The position numbers were made by a program, and so were the translations under genes. This document shows positions 46,979 through 56,112 of a stretch of 64,000 nucleotides of DNA, one piece after another; the stretch's first letter is position 1; each line of letters opens with the position of its first letter. The DNA is from Pectobacterium sp. A5351 (GTDB lineage Bacteria; Pseudomonadota; Gammaproteobacteria; Enterobacterales; Enterobacteriaceae). The notes under the pieces are model-generated. The model made no database searches, was not told the origin of the DNA, and was given only the letters and a program-made list of their open reading frames with translations. The stretch is taken from NCBI RefSeq assembly GCF_028335745.1, contig NZ_CP116477.1, positions 2,976,001 to 3,040,000 on the forward strand, in the 5' to 3' direction.

Positions 46979-48643
46979 ATGTGTTCTATTTTTGGTGTGC
47001 TTGATCTGAAAAGCGATCCTATTGAACTGCGTAAGAAAGCGTTGGAGTTGTCTCGTTTAATGCGTCACCGCGGGCCAGACTGGTCCGGCGTTTATGCCAG
47101 CGACAAAGCGATTCTGGCTCATGAACGTCTGTCTATCGTTGACGTCAACACGGGCGCACAGCCGCTTTACAACGCTGAGCGCACCCACATTCTGGCCGTT
47201 AACGGTGAAATTTATAACCATCAGGCATTGCGTCAGCAATACGGTGACCGTTACGCATTCCAGACTGGTTCCGACTGCGAAGTCATTCTGGCGTTGTATC
47301 AGGAAAAAGGCCCTGAATTCCTGGATGAACTGCGCGGCATGTTCGCCTTTGCGCTGTACGACAGTGAAAAAGACGCCTACCTGATTGGCCGTGACCACCT
47401 CGGCATCATCCCGCTGTATATGGGTTACGATGAGCACGGTAACTTCTACGTCGCTTCTGAAATGAAAGCGCTGGTGCCGGTGTGCCGCACCATCAAAGAA
47501 TTCCCGGCGGGCAGCTACCTGTGGAGCAAAGACGGCGAAATCCGCGAATATTACCAGCGCGACTGGTTTGACTACGATGCCGTAAAAGACAACGAAACAG
47601 ATAAAGAAGCGTTGCGTGATGCGCTGGAAGAAGCAGTGAAAAGCCACCTGATGTCTGACGTGCCCTACGGCGTGTTGCTCTCCGGCGGCCTGGATTCTTC
47701 CGTTATCTCCGCAATCACCAAGAAATACGCCGCACGTCGCGTAGAAGACAACGAGCGCAGCGAAGCCTGGTGGCCTCAGTTGCACTCCTTCGCCGTCGGT
47801 TTAGAAGGCGCGCCAGATTTGAAAGCGGCGCAGGAAGTGGCTGACCATCTGGGCACCGTGCACCACGAAATTCATTTCACCGTGCAGGAAGGGCTGGATG
47901 CAATTCGCGACGTGATTTATCACATCGAAACTTATGACGTCACCACAATTCGTGCCTCAACACCGATGTACTTGATGTCGCGTAAAATCAAGGCAATGGG
48001 CATCAAGATGGTGCTGTCTGGCGAAGGTTCTGACGAAGTATTTGGCGGTTACCTCTATTTCCACAAAGCGCCAAACGCCAAAGAGCTGCATGAAGAAACC
48101 GTGCGTAAGCTGCTGGCTCTGCACCAGTATGACTGCGCCCGCGCCAACAAAGCGATGTCTGCCTGGGGTGTGGAAGCTCGCGTGCCGTTCCTGGACAAGA
48201 ACTTCCTCGATGTTGCCATGCGCATCAACCCACGCGACAAAATGTGCGGCAACGGCAAAATGGAAAAACACATCCTGCGTGAGTGCTTTGAATCCTATCT
48301 GCCGCACAGCGTTGCATGGCGCCAGAAAGAGCAGTTCTCTGACGGCGTAGGCTACAGCTGGATCGACACGTTGAAAGAAGTCGCGGCTCAGCAGGTTACC
48401 GATCAGCAGTTGGAAACGGCACGCTTCCGCTTTCCGTACAACACGCCAGGATCCAAAGAAGCGTATCTGTACCGTGAAATCTTTGAAGAGCTGTTCCCGG
48501 TTCCCAGCGCCGCAGAATGCGTGCCAGGTGGTCCGTCAGTCGCCTGTTCATCAGCTAAAGCAATTGAGTGGGATGAATCTTTCAAAAAACTGGACGATCC
48601 ATCAGGCCGCGCGGTTGGCGTACACCAGTCAGCCTACAAATAA
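46979..48643 (+). CDS. asnB: Asparagine synthetase B (glutamine-hydrolysing)
   Basis: Makes asparagine from aspartate, glutamine and ATP. It has 554 residues. The N-terminal class II amidotransferase domain begins MCSIFGVLD, so Cys2 is the nucleophile after Met removal; RHRGPDWSG and NGEIYNH are conserved. The synthetase domain has the pyrophosphate loop LLSGGLDSSVIS and the GEGSDEVFGGYLYF and RVPFLDKNFLD segments. It is monocistronic, with about 200 bp upstream after the nagC terminator. Confidence 0.98.
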   Translation: MCSIFGVLDLKSDPIELRKKALELSRLMRHRGPDWSGVYASDKAILAHERLSIVDVNTGAQPLYNAERTHILAVNGEIYNHQALRQQYGDRYAFQTGSDCEVILALYQEKGPEFLDELRGMFAFALYDSEKDAYLIGRDHLGIIPLYMGYDEHGNFYVASEMKALVPVCRTIKEFPAGSYLWSKDGEIREYYQRDWFDYDAVKDNETDKEALRDALEEAVKSHLMSDVPYGVLLSGGLDSSVISAITKKYAARRVEDNERSEAWWPQLHSFAVGLEGAPDLKAAQEVADHLGTVHHEIHFTVQEGLDAIRDVIYHIETYDVTTIRASTPMYLMSRKIKAMGIKMVLSGEGSDEVFGGYLYFHKAPNAKELHEETVRKLLALHQYDCARANKAMSAWGVEARVPFLDKNFLDVAMRINPRDKMCGNGKMEKHILRECFESYLPHSVAWRQKEQFSDGVGYSWIDTLKEVAAQQVTDQQLETARFRFPYNTPGSKEAYLYREIFEELFPVPSAAECVPGGPSVACSSAKAIEWDESFKKLDDPSGRAVGVHQSAYK

Positions 48644-48664
48644 TTCGATTTAATTTTTTCAGTC

Positions 48665-48689
48665 AACGGGCCTTTCATGGCCCGTTTTT
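48665..48689 (+). terminator. Terminator of asnB
   Basis: AACGGGCC, loop TTTCAT, GGCCCGTT then TTT. Confidence 0.9.
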
Positions 48690-48795
48690 GTACGCTTAAT
48701 TGACTGGGAATGCGTGCTTTTTGGCGTTTTTCTCACCATACTGTTCACAACCCAAACAAACGATACATTGAGGGCACTTTTCGGGAAAAAACTAG

Positions 48796-48833
48796 TTGAC
48801 GCAATTAGGCCAACTACGCATAATGCGCCCCGC
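48796..48833 (+). promoter_or_regulatory. tRNA operon promoter with GC-rich discriminator
   Basis: TTGACG (48796-48801), a 17-bp spacer and CATAAT (48819-48824), followed at once by GCGCCCCGC. The near-consensus hexamers and GC-rich discriminator are the marks of stringently controlled stable RNA promoters. The first tRNA begins about 30 bp later. Confidence 0.85.
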
Positions 48834-48862
48834 AACGCCGATGAAGGTGACGCGGAAAGGAT

Positions 48863-48939
48863 GGCTACGTAGCTCAGCTGGTTAGAGCACAGCACTCATA
48901 ATGCTGGGGTCACAGGTTCGATTCCCGTCGTAGCCACCA
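48863..48939 (+). tRNA. metT: tRNA-Met (CAT), elongator
   Basis: A 77-nt cloverleaf with encoded CCA. The acceptor stem GGCTACG pairs with CGTAGCC, the anticodon loop is CTCATAA (anticodon CAT), and the T-arm has GGTTCGATTCC. The acceptor stem is fully paired, unlike the initiator. First of the six-tRNA operon. Confidence 0.97.
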
Positions 48940-48946
48940 TCTTTTT

Positions 48947-49031
48947 GCGGGAGTGGCGAAATTGGTAGACGCACCAGATTTAGGTTCTGGCGCCGCAAGG
49001 TGTGCGAGTTCAAGTCTCGCCTCCCGCACCA
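48947..49031 (+). tRNA. leuW: tRNA-Leu (TAG)
   Basis: An 85-nt class II tRNA with a long variable arm and encoded CCA. The acceptor GCGGGAG pairs with CTCCCGC; the anticodon loop TTTAGGT gives TAG, which reads CUN codons. It follows tRNA-Met by 7 nt. Confidence 0.97.
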
Positions 49032-49085
49032 TTATCTTCTCGGTCTGACATCGCTTTTCGAAGCTTGTTAGTGTTTTGTAGTGAT

Positions 49086-49160
49086 TGGGGTATCGCCAAG
49101 CGGTAAGGCACCGGTTTTTGATACCGGCATTCCCTGGTTCGAATCCAGGTACCCCAGCCA
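49086..49160 (+). tRNA. glnU: tRNA-Gln (TTG), copy 1
   Basis: A 75-nt cloverleaf with encoded CCA. The acceptor TGGGGTA pairs with TACCCCA; the anticodon stem CCGGT/ACCGG encloses TTTTGAT (anticodon TTG). Confidence 0.97.
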
Positions 49161-49196
49161 TTTCAAGACTTATGCTGAAAAAATTCGTTGTCCTGT

Positions 49197-49271
49197 TGGG
49201 GTATCGCCAAGCGGTAAGGCACTGGTTTTTGATACCAGCATTCCCTGGTTCGAATCCAGGTACCCCAGCCA
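49197..49271 (+). tRNA. glnW: tRNA-Gln (TTG), copy 2
   Basis: A 75-nt cloverleaf differing from copy 1 by a compensated change in the anticodon stem (CTGGT/ACCAG instead of CCGGT/ACCGG). The anticodon is TTG and CCA is encoded. Confidence 0.97.
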
Positions 49272-49324
49272 TCTACTTGATGTAGAAGATGTTGTTGAAG
49301 TAAAGTAACATTAGCAGTACATTT

Positions 49325-49401
49325 GGCTACGTAGCTCAGCTGGTTAGAGCACAGCACTCATAATGCTGGGGTCACAGGTTCGATTCCCGTCGTAGCCACC
49401 A
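49325..49401 (+). tRNA. metU: tRNA-Met (CAT), elongator, second copy
   Basis: 77 nt, identical to the first tRNA-Met of the cluster, including encoded CCA. Confidence 0.97.
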
Positions 49402-49407
49402 TATTTT

Positions 49408-49482
49408 TGGGGTATCGCCAAGCGGTAAGGCACCGGATTCTGATTCCGGCATTCCGAGGTTCGAATCCTCGTACCCCAGCCA
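49408..49482 (+). tRNA. glnV: tRNA-Gln (CTG)
   Basis: A 75-nt cloverleaf; anticodon stem CCGGA/TCCGG with loop TTCTGAT (anticodon CTG), CCA encoded. Last tRNA in the operon; a terminator follows after 25 nt. E. coli has a further tRNA-Gln (CTG) gene, glnX, that is missing here. Confidence 0.97.
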
Positions 49483-49507
49483 AATAAAGCTGGTAAAACA
49501 GCAAAGA

Positions 49508-49544
49508 AACGGGGCGACAGTCGAAAGACGTCGCCCCGTTTTGT
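49508..49544 (+). terminator. Terminator of the tRNA operon
   Basis: AACGGGGCGAC (49508-49518) pairs perfectly with GTCGCCCCGTT (49530-49540), then TTGTT. Strong 11-bp stem. Confidence 0.9.
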
Positions 49545-49611
49545 TATGCATGGTATTCAGATGATCATGGTATTAACATGATCTGTTATTAACATAGTCT
49601 GGTGCTAACAT
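49545..49611. repeat. Four degenerate 16-17 bp tandem repeats
   Basis: Directly after the tRNA terminator lie four related units: GCATGGTATTCAGAT (about 49548-49562), GATCATGGTATTAACAT (49563-49579), GATCTGTTATTAACAT (49580-49595) and AGTCTGGTGCTAACAT (49596-49611). The shared core is TGGTATTAACAT. They end 38 bp before the start of the next gene. Confidence 0.7.
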
Positions 49612-49649
49612 ATCCACACCAATCATTCGATTTTCCTAAAAGGGCGGGC

Positions 49650-50282
49650 ATGAAGGTTTTATCGACATCCTCTGTTATTCATGGTTTCAGCCACGTTATG
49701 CTGCAACAGCCGAATGGCATCGGCCAATCACAATGGTCTGTCATACGTGCACAATTAACCAAGCTGCTACTCAGCGTCGCATTACTCTTCTGCTTCATCA
49801 CCCCAACTTATGCTGCCAGCGTTCCTTCTTTCAAGATGTCATCGCAAACGTTCGCTGATCGGATGAATGCCAATCTGACGAAACTCAATATTCCTCTCAA
49901 ATTGACCATTAATATGGAAAAAGGAACGTCCGTCGATGACTTTCAGCACATTTTTAATGAGCACGTCGGCCTAATTGGGTCGGTAGAGAGTAAAAGCCAG
50001 CAGCTTAATGGACTCGTGATACTCAACGCCGCGTCAGAATCCCCTGAAGCAACAAGACAGAATCTGCAAATCGTCACTGCTGCGTTTTCTGCGCTATTGG
50101 GTGAAAACACGTCATCAGGTGAAAATAATCTCGAAAGCCCTGAGGTGACCGAGATGATGTTCGGCCTGCTTCAGGATAGCCAGACCTCAGGGAAAGGCAT
50201 GCGTCAGCTAGGAAAGGTTCGCTTTACCGCAACAACCAATGAGGACACCGATATTATCTTCACCGCAGAGCCAGTGCTGTAG
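49650..50282 (+). CDS. Unrecognised exported protein
   Basis: I do not recognise this family. From the ATG at 49650 (after AAAAGGG) it has 210 residues; an ATG at 49602 would add 16. A long N-terminal region is followed by a hydrophobic segment LLLSVALLFCFITPTYAA ending in a plausible signal peptidase site (TYA-AS), so the mature part is probably periplasmic. The mature part has no Cys and no transmembrane helix, and ends in a beta-like stretch (GKVRFTATTNEDTDIIFTAEPVL). It lies alone between the tRNA operon and convergent ubiF, with tandem repeats in front; I recall no gene here in E. coli. Confidence 0.7.
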   Translation: MKVLSTSSVIHGFSHVMLQQPNGIGQSQWSVIRAQLTKLLLSVALLFCFITPTYAASVPSFKMSSQTFADRMNANLTKLNIPLKLTINMEKGTSVDDFQHIFNEHVGLIGSVESKSQQLNGLVILNAASESPEATRQNLQIVTAAFSALLGENTSSGENNLESPEVTEMMFGLLQDSQTSGKGMRQLGKVRFTATTNEDTDIIFTAEPVL

Positions 50283-50304
50283 CGAGCGGCGTCCTCATTA
50301 TTCA

Positions 50305-51471
50305 TCAGACGCCAATGGCATACTTCAATGCGCGCTGTTTTAACACGCCAGCGCGCTGTGCCACCATCAACGCCATATTGCGGGCAAAGCTCAGCGGCGG
50401 TAGCGAGTTACTGAACGCGTTATAGAAAAGGTCCATCCCGCTTTGCATCATCAGGTTATCCGGCATACGGCGGCACTGATAGCGGCGTAACACACGCTCA
50501 GAAGCCCATTCTTCTCCTGCATTACGTGCGTTGATGAGCACATCCAGCAGTGCCTCGACGTCACGATATCCCAGATTAACCCCCTGCCCCGCCAGCGGAT
50601 TGATGGTATGCGCGGCATCCCCCAGCAGCACCAAACCGGGCTTGATATAGGTTTGCGCATGACGCCTGACCAGCGGGAATGATCCGGCGGAGAATGCCTT
50701 GACCGAGCCCAATCTCTCAGGAAACGCGGCCGCAATTTCTTTATCCAACTGTGTAAGCGGCATCGCCTGAAGCTGACGAATACGCAGCGGGCTGTCATAC
50801 CACACCAGCGATCCCCATTGGTCAAACAGCGGCAAAAATGCACGCGGGCCACTCGGTGTGAACTGCTGCCAGGTCACATCCTGCTGGGGTTGCGAAGTCT
50901 CAACACCAATCAACATACAAGACTGACGATACTGCCAGCCGCTGATGCCAATCCCCGCCCACTGGCGAACCTGAGAGTTCGCGCCATCGGCACCAATCAC
51001 CAGCGAAGCCGTCAGCTGTTGCCCATCGGCAAGCTGTAAACACCAGCCCTCATCGGTGCGCTGCAGGTTCTGCGGCGTGGCCGGGCAGTAACATTGGCAA
51101 CGTTCCTCTTCCTGCAAACTTTCCCAGAGTGCCAATTGCAGCACGCGGTTTTCCACCATAAAACCCAACTCAGGCAGGTGAATGTCAGCAGCATCGAAAA
51201 CGACTCTGGCATTCGCCCATTCCCAGGTTTCCAGTCGGCGATAAGGCGCGCTGCGCATCTGCTGCACCCGCTGCCATGCGCCCAGTGCTTTCAACAGCGC
51301 AACCGACGCGTAGCCAATCGCCGAGATCCGTAAATCTGGCGGGCTGACGGCATCAAACGGCGTCGGCATGTCCTGCTCAATCACCGCGACCTGAAATCCT
51401 TGCTGTGCCAGCCCAAGCGCCGCAGCCGCGCCGACCATGCCACCGCCAACTACAATCGCATCGTAATGCAT
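50305..51471 (-). CDS. ubiF: 3-demethoxyubiquinol 3-hydroxylase (ubiquinone biosynthesis)
   Basis: FAD monooxygenase that hydroxylates the ring of demethoxyubiquinol, a late step of ubiquinone synthesis. It has 388 residues from the ATG at 51471 (MHYDAIVVGGGMVGAAAALGLAQQGF). The GxGxxG fold, the ETWEWANARVVFDA segment, the VIGADGANSQVRQ motif and GDAAHTINPLAGQGVNLGYRD are intact. A longer in-frame start at 51522 adds 17 residues not found in the family. Divergent from miaB. Confidence 0.95.
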   Translation of the reverse strand: MHYDAIVVGGGMVGAAAALGLAQQGFQVAVIEQDMPTPFDAVSPPDLRISAIGYASVALLKALGAWQRVQQMRSAPYRRLETWEWANARVVFDAADIHLPELGFMVENRVLQLALWESLQEEERCQCYCPATPQNLQRTDEGWCLQLADGQQLTASLVIGADGANSQVRQWAGIGISGWQYRQSCMLIGVETSQPQQDVTWQQFTPSGPRAFLPLFDQWGSLVWYDSPLRIRQLQAMPLTQLDKEIAAAFPERLGSVKAFSAGSFPLVRRHAQTYIKPGLVLLGDAAHTINPLAGQGVNLGYRDVEALLDVLINARNAGEEWASERVLRRYQCRRMPDNLMMQSGMDLFYNAFSNSLPPLSFARNMALMVAQRAGVLKQRALKYAIGV

Positions 51472-51820
51472 ATTGGCTTTATCCTCTCTGGTTCCGGTGT
51501 ACTCACGCCGGTAAAAGTGCATAAAAGTAGTGTACTGGATTTGCGAGTGATTTTTCAGAAAAGCCGCATTTTTATAGAAAGTAAGGGGTTATCAAATCAG
51601 CGCAGTTTCCGGTGCTGGTCACAACGTCAGCGAACGATTACAATACCGCCCCGAATACCCCCTAAATAATTCGGGTTACAGGAAGGCGGCGACGCAACGA
51701 ATCCCCAAGAGCTTACATAAGTAAGTGACTGGGGTGAGTGAAGAAAGCCAACACACCTGTAACTTGAAGTATGACGGGCGAGGGGAATCTTTCTTATCCG
51801 CACTGAGTAATGGCAAGTCG
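51472..51820. other. Divergent region between ubiF and miaB
   Basis: A 349-bp gap dominated by the ERIC element at 51656-51785. The rest is short promoter DNA for both genes. An open frame running through the ERIC into miaB is considered spurious. Confidence 0.6.
51656..51785. repeat. ERIC (enterobacterial repetitive intergenic consensus) element
   Basis: The central part contains GAGCTTACATAAGTAAGTGA followed by CTGGGGTGAG, and further on AACTTGAAGTATGACGGG. These match the recalled ERIC consensus, including most positions of the classical ERIC1R and ERIC2 primer sites. The ends are complementary (ACCCCCTAAATAATTCGGGT against the downstream arm), giving the expected imperfect palindrome of about 130 bp. 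Confidence 0.92.
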
Positions 51821-53245
51821 ATGACAAAAAAACTGCTTATTAAAACCTGGGGCTGTCAGATGAATGAGTACGATTCATCGAAGATGGCTGATTTACTGGG
51901 AAGTACGCACGGCTATGAGCTGACTGAAATCGCTGAAGAAGCCGATGTCCTGCTGCTCAATACCTGCTCGATCCGTGAAAAGGCGCAGGAGAAGGTCTTC
52001 CATCAACTTGGCCGCTGGAAAACGCTGAAAGATCTCAATCCGAATTTGATCATTGGCGTCGGCGGCTGTGTGGCATCACAGGAAGGCGCGCATATTCGCG
52101 AACGTGCGCACTATGTTGACGTTATCTTTGGCCCGCAAACCTTGCACCGCCTGCCGGAAATGATTAACCACGTTCAGGGCACCCGTAGCCCTATCGTTGA
52201 TATCAGTTTCCCAGAAATCGAAAAATTTGACCGTCTGCCAGAACCGCGCGCCGAAGGGCCAACGGCATTCGTCTCGATCATGGAAGGCTGCAATAAATAT
52301 TGCACATTCTGCGTTGTGCCTTATACCCGAGGCGAAGAAGTTAGCCGCCCATGCGATGATGTGTTGTTTGAAATCGCTCAATTGGCCGCGCAAGGCGTGC
52401 GTGAAGTCAACCTTCTGGGACAAAACGTTAACGCCTACCGCGGCGAAACCTATGACGGTGAAATCTGCTCCTTTGCCGAACTGCTGCGTCTGGTCGCCGC
52501 CATCGACGGTATCGACCGCATCCGCTTTACCACCAGCCATCCCATTGAATTCACAGACGATATCATCAGCGTCTATGAAGACACGCCGGAACTGGTCAGC
52601 TTCCTGCATTTGCCAGTACAAAGCGGCTCTGATCGCGTGCTGACGATGATGAAACGCCGCCATACCGCGCTGGAATACAAAGCGATCATCCGCAAGCTAC
52701 ACAACGCGCGTCCGGGTATTCTGATCAGTTCTGACTTTATCGTCGGTTTCCCAGGCGAAACGCAGGCTGACTTTGAACAAACGATGAAGCTGATTGCCGA
52801 TGTAAATTTCGATATGAGCTACAGCTTTGTCTATTCCGCCCGTCCGGGAACTCCAGCAGCGGATATGGTTGATGACGTGCCGGAAGAAGAGAAAAAGCAG
52901 CGTTTGTACCTTCTGCAAGAACGTATCACCCAGCAGGCGATGCGCTTTAGTCGCCTTATGTTGGGCACCGTCCAGCGTATTCTGGTAGAAGGCACCTCGC
53001 GTAAGAACGTGATGGAACTGTCTGGCCGTACGGAAAACAACCGCGTCGTTAACTTCGAAGGCACGCCGGATATGATCGGTAAATTCGTCGATGTGGAAAT
53101 CATTGATGTTTATACCAACTCGCTGCGCGGCATCGTAGTACGTACCGAAGATCAAATGGATCTGCGCGTACATGAATCACCGTCTTCCGTGATTGCACGT
53201 ACCCGCAAAGAGAATGAGATCGGCGTCGGGTTCTACCAACCGTAA
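51821..53245 (+). CDS. miaB: tRNA-2-methylthio-N6-dimethylallyladenosine synthase
   Basis: Radical SAM methylthiotransferase acting on isopentenyl-A37 of tRNAs that read UNN codons. It has 474 residues from the ATG at 51821 ([22 protein letters not shown]), the same as E. coli. The N-terminal domain carries three cluster Cys (WGCQMN, NTCSIRE, GGCVAS). The radical SAM motif is CNKYCTFC, and a TRAM domain occupies the C terminus ([12 protein letters not shown] to [12 protein letters not shown]). The upstream open frame crossing the ERIC is excluded. Confidence 0.98.
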   Translation: MTKKLLIKTWGCQMNEYDSSKMADLLGSTHGYELTEIAEEADVLLLNTCSIREKAQEKVFHQLGRWKTLKDLNPNLIIGVGGCVASQEGAHIRERAHYVDVIFGPQTLHRLPEMINHVQGTRSPIVDISFPEIEKFDRLPEPRAEGPTAFVSIMEGCNKYCTFCVVPYTRGEEVSRPCDDVLFEIAQLAAQGVREVNLLGQNVNAYRGETYDGEICSFAELLRLVAAIDGIDRIRFTTSHPIEFTDDIISVYEDTPELVSFLHLPVQSGSDRVLTMMKRRHTALEYKAIIRKLHNARPGILISSDFIVGFPGETQADFEQTMKLIADVNFDMSYSFVYSARPGTPAADMVDDVPEEEKKQRLYLLQERITQQAMRFSRLMLGTVQRILVEGTSRKNVMELSGRTENNRVVNFEGTPDMIGKFVDVEIIDVYTNSLRGIVVRTEDQMDLRVHESPSSVIARTRKENEIGVGFYQP

Positions 53246-53568
53246 TCGACGGTCATCAACGTCTTAGCATGATGATGGGTGGCTTTGCCACCCATTTTTT
53301 ATGACCGACATCCTTGCGGACAAGCTTTACAGCGTTAAAAACGCGCCGGCGTTTTCTTGCGACAGATCCTCTTCATCATCTGTTTCAATTTCATGGCGCT
53401 TACATTTGCTTTTGCGAGGCGGCATCCCAATATCATTATTGTGACTTGCACCATCAGGCATTCACGATGAATAATTCATTCATAGGGCGGACACATCAGG
53501 CCACCTAACAACTGTTCATTTTGTGCGGGAAGAATAGCGCCAGCACAGCAACGCTCAAGAGGAATAAT
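53246..53568. other. Region between miaB and ybeZ
   Basis: A 323-bp gap. It begins with the miaB terminator and contains a small hairpin AAAACGC-GCCG-GCGTTTT at 53338-53355. The ybeZ promoter must lie here but could not be assigned. No gene is supported. Confidence 0.5.
53275..53300 (+). terminator. Terminator of miaB
   Basis: ATGGGTGGC, loop TTT, GCCACCCAT and a run of T. Confidence 0.9.
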
Positions 53569-54627
53569 TTGAACGTAACGACAAAAGAGATTGCCCTTGA
53601 ACCCGTAGATAACCAACGCCTGCTCAGCCTTTGCGGTCCATTTGATGACAATATTAAGCAGTTAGAGCGTCGTTTAGGCATCGAGATCAATCGACGGGAT
53701 AATCAGTTTAAACTGGTCGGCAAACACCTGCTGACGCAAGCTGCCTCTGATATTCTGCAACGTCTGTATGTCGATACCGCCCCGGTACGTGGCGTCATTG
53801 GTGATATCGATCCTGAGCAAATTCACCTTGCGATTAAAGAATCCCGCGTGCTGGAGCAGTCTGCGGAACACGTTCCTGACCATGGCAAAGTGGTCAATAT
53901 CCGCACCAAGCGCGGCGTAATCAAGCCTCGTACGCCAAATCAGGCGCAGTATGTCGCCAATATCCTCGATCACGACATCACATTCGGCGTTGGTCCGGCA
54001 GGCACGGGGAAAACCTACTTAGCCGTCGCTGCCGCCGTGGATGCATTGGAACGTCAGGATATTCGCCGTATCCTGCTAACGCGCCCCGCGGTCGAAGCCG
54101 GTGAGAAACTGGGCTTCTTGCCTGGCGATCTAAGCCAGAAAGTCGATCCCTACCTGCGTCCACTTTATGATGCCCTGTTTGAAATGCTGGGCTTTGAGCG
54201 TGTCGAGAAGCTCATCGAACGTAACGTCATTGAAGTCGCGCCACTGGCTTACATGCGTGGCCGAACGCTGAACGATGCTTTTATCATCCTCGATGAAAGC
54301 CAGAACACCACCATCGAACAGATGAAAATGTTCCTGACGCGTATCGGGTTCAACTCAAAAGCCGTCATCACCGGTGACGTCACGCAGATCGATCTGCCGA
54401 AGAATTTGAAATCCGGCTTACGCCACGCCATTGAAGTGCTGGCCGATGTGGAAGAGATCAGCTTTAACTTTTTCCACAGCGAAGACGTGGTGCGCCATCC
54501 TGTGGTCGCGCGGATTGTGAATGCCTATGAAGCGTGGGAAAATGCCGAGCAGAAACGTAAAGACGCCTTAGCAGAGCAGCGTAAGCGCGAAGCGCAGGCT
54601 GCGGCATCAGATCAGGAGCAAAAATGA
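53569..54627 (+). CDS. ybeZ: PhoH-family ATPase YbeZ
   Basis: PhoH-like NTPase that works with YbeY in rRNA maturation and ribosome quality control. It has 352 residues using a TTG start at 53569 after AAGAGGAA; the E. coli protein begins at the same point (NIDTREITLEP against [11 protein letters not shown]). An in-frame ATG at 53521 would add 16 unrelated residues. Walker A is [13 protein letters not shown] (near 133-145), Walker B is FIILDESQN. The C terminus is charged and rich in Ala, Glu and Lys. It overlaps ybeY by 4 nt. Confidence 0.95.
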   Translation: MNVTTKEIALEPVDNQRLLSLCGPFDDNIKQLERRLGIEINRRDNQFKLVGKHLLTQAASDILQRLYVDTAPVRGVIGDIDPEQIHLAIKESRVLEQSAEHVPDHGKVVNIRTKRGVIKPRTPNQAQYVANILDHDITFGVGPAGTGKTYLAVAAAVDALERQDIRRILLTRPAVEAGEKLGFLPGDLSQKVDPYLRPLYDALFEMLGFERVEKLIERNVIEVAPLAYMRGRTLNDAFIILDESQNTTIEQMKMFLTRIGFNSKAVITGDVTQIDLPKNLKSGLRHAIEVLADVEEISFNFFHSEDVVRHPVVARIVNAYEAWENAEQKRKDALAEQRKREAQAAASDQEQK

Positions 54628-55103
54628 GTCAGGTGATTCTCGATTTACAAATCGCCAGCGAGCAAGCACAGGGGCTACCGGAAGAGAAAGACTTTCAGCG
54701 TTGGCTGGAAGGCGTTCTGCCACAGTTTCAGGAAGTCTCTGAAGTCACCATCCGTATCGTGGATGAGGCTGAAAGCCGCGACCTGAATAACACCTATCGC
54801 GGGAAAGACAAGCCGACCAACGTGCTGTCGTTCCCTTTTGAGGCTCCGCCTGAGGTCGAACTTCCTCTGCTTGGCGATTTAATCATCTGCCGTCAGGTTG
54901 TCGAGCAAGAAGCCGTAGAGCAGGAAAAAACCGTAGAAGAGCACTGGGCGCATATGGTTGTCCATGGTAGCCTGCATCTGCTAGGGTATGACCATATCGA
55001 AGACAGCGAAGCCGAAGAAATGGAAGCGCTGGAAACCGAGATTATGCAAAGTATGGGCTATGCCGATCCTTACCTTGCAGAAAAAGATGGTCTCACCGAA
55101 TAA
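54624..55103 (+). CDS. ybeY: rRNA maturation endoribonuclease YbeY
   Basis: Zinc-dependent single-strand RNase needed for 16S rRNA 3'-end processing. It has 159 residues. The catalytic H-x3-H-x5-H motif is [11 protein letters not shown], near residues 114-124, preceded by the conserved [19 protein letters not shown]. Its start overlaps the ybeZ stop, indicating translational coupling with its functional partner. Confidence 0.97.
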   Translation: MSQVILDLQIASEQAQGLPEEKDFQRWLEGVLPQFQEVSEVTIRIVDEAESRDLNNTYRGKDKPTNVLSFPFEAPPEVELPLLGDLIICRQVVEQEAVEQEKTVEEHWAHMVVHGSLHLLGYDHIEDSEAEEMEALETEIMQSMGYADPYLAEKDGLTE

Positions 55104-55232
55104 ATAGAAATACATTTTATCCAGCCCGGTATCGGGAAGATGTCGGGCATTTATATCTTCACACATCAGCGACTGTGCCGCTTCCAGTTGCTGGCAATAA
55201 TCCTTTAACACGAGTGATGTTAATTAAAACGC

Positions 55233-56111
55233 ATGAGCGACGACCATTCTCAAAACAGCGATGCACCCAGTCCCAAAAAGGGCTTCTTTTCTCTTATTCT
55301 TAATCAGCTTTTTCACGGCGAGCCAAAAGATCGTAACGGTTTACTCACTCTGATTCGTGATTCCGAACAGAATGATCTGATCGATCCTGAAACACGCGAT
55401 ATGCTCGAAGGCGTCATGGATATCGCCGACCAGCGTGTACGCGACATCATGATCCCTCGCTCGCAGATGATTACGCTCAAGCGCGATCAAACGCTGGAAG
55501 AGTGTCTGGACGTGATTATCGAATCCGCCCATTCCCGTTTCCCCGTTATTAGCGAAGATAAAGACCACATTGAAGGCATCCTGATGGCCAAGGATTTGCT
55601 GCCGTTTATGCGCAGTGATTCCGAGCCTTTCAGTATGGATAAAGTTCTGCGTTCCGCTGTTGTGGTGCCGGAAAGTAAACGCGTTGATAGAATGCTGAAC
55701 GAATTCCGCTCGCTGCGCTATCACATGGCGATTGTCATCGATGAATTTGGTGGCGTCTCCGGCCTGGTCACGATTGAAGATATTCTTGAGCTGATTGTCG
55801 GTGAAATTGAAGACGAATACGATGATGAAGAAGACAGAGATATTCGTCAGCTTAATCGCCAGACCTACACCGTGCGTGCGTTAACCGATATCGAAGATTT
55901 CAATGAGGCTTTCGGTACACGGTTCAGCGATGACGAAGTCGACACCATTGGCGGCTTGGTTATGCAGTCTTTTGGGCACCTCCCTGCCCGAGGCGAAACC
56001 ATCGACATAGAAGGTTACCTGTTTAAGGTTGCGATGGCGGACAGCCGCCGTATTATTCAGGTTCATGTCAGAATCCCTGACGATGCCCCTCAACCAAAAT
56101 TGGAAGAATAA
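55233..56111 (+). CDS. corC: CorC/YbeX CBS-domain protein
   Basis: 292-residue cytosolic protein linked to Mg2+/Co2+ efflux and, more recently, ribosome metabolism. Two CBS domains lie near residues 65-190 ([51 protein letters not shown]), followed by a CorC/HlyC domain ([31 protein letters not shown]). It is in the conserved ybeZ-ybeY-ybeX-lnt order, 129 nt after ybeY. Its stop is separated from the lnt TTG start by one base. Confidence 0.96.
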   Translation: MSDDHSQNSDAPSPKKGFFSLILNQLFHGEPKDRNGLLTLIRDSEQNDLIDPETRDMLEGVMDIADQRVRDIMIPRSQMITLKRDQTLEECLDVIIESAHSRFPVISEDKDHIEGILMAKDLLPFMRSDSEPFSMDKVLRSAVVVPESKRVDRMLNEFRSLRYHMAIVIDEFGGVSGLVTIEDILELIVGEIEDEYDDEEDRDIRQLNRQTYTVRALTDIEDFNEAFGTRFSDDEVDTIGGLVMQSFGHLPARGETIDIEGYLFKVAMADSRRIIQVHVRIPDDAPQPKLEE

Positions 56112-56112
56112 T

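Noticed and set aside
49086..49482. Repeated segments that could look like a CRISPR array
   Set aside because: The repeats are homologous tRNA genes with full cloverleaf structure, not direct repeats with unique spacers.
51725..51820. N-terminal extension of miaB through the ERIC element
   Set aside because: The extension is encoded by repeat DNA, while the ATG at 51821 gives the exact family length and N terminus.
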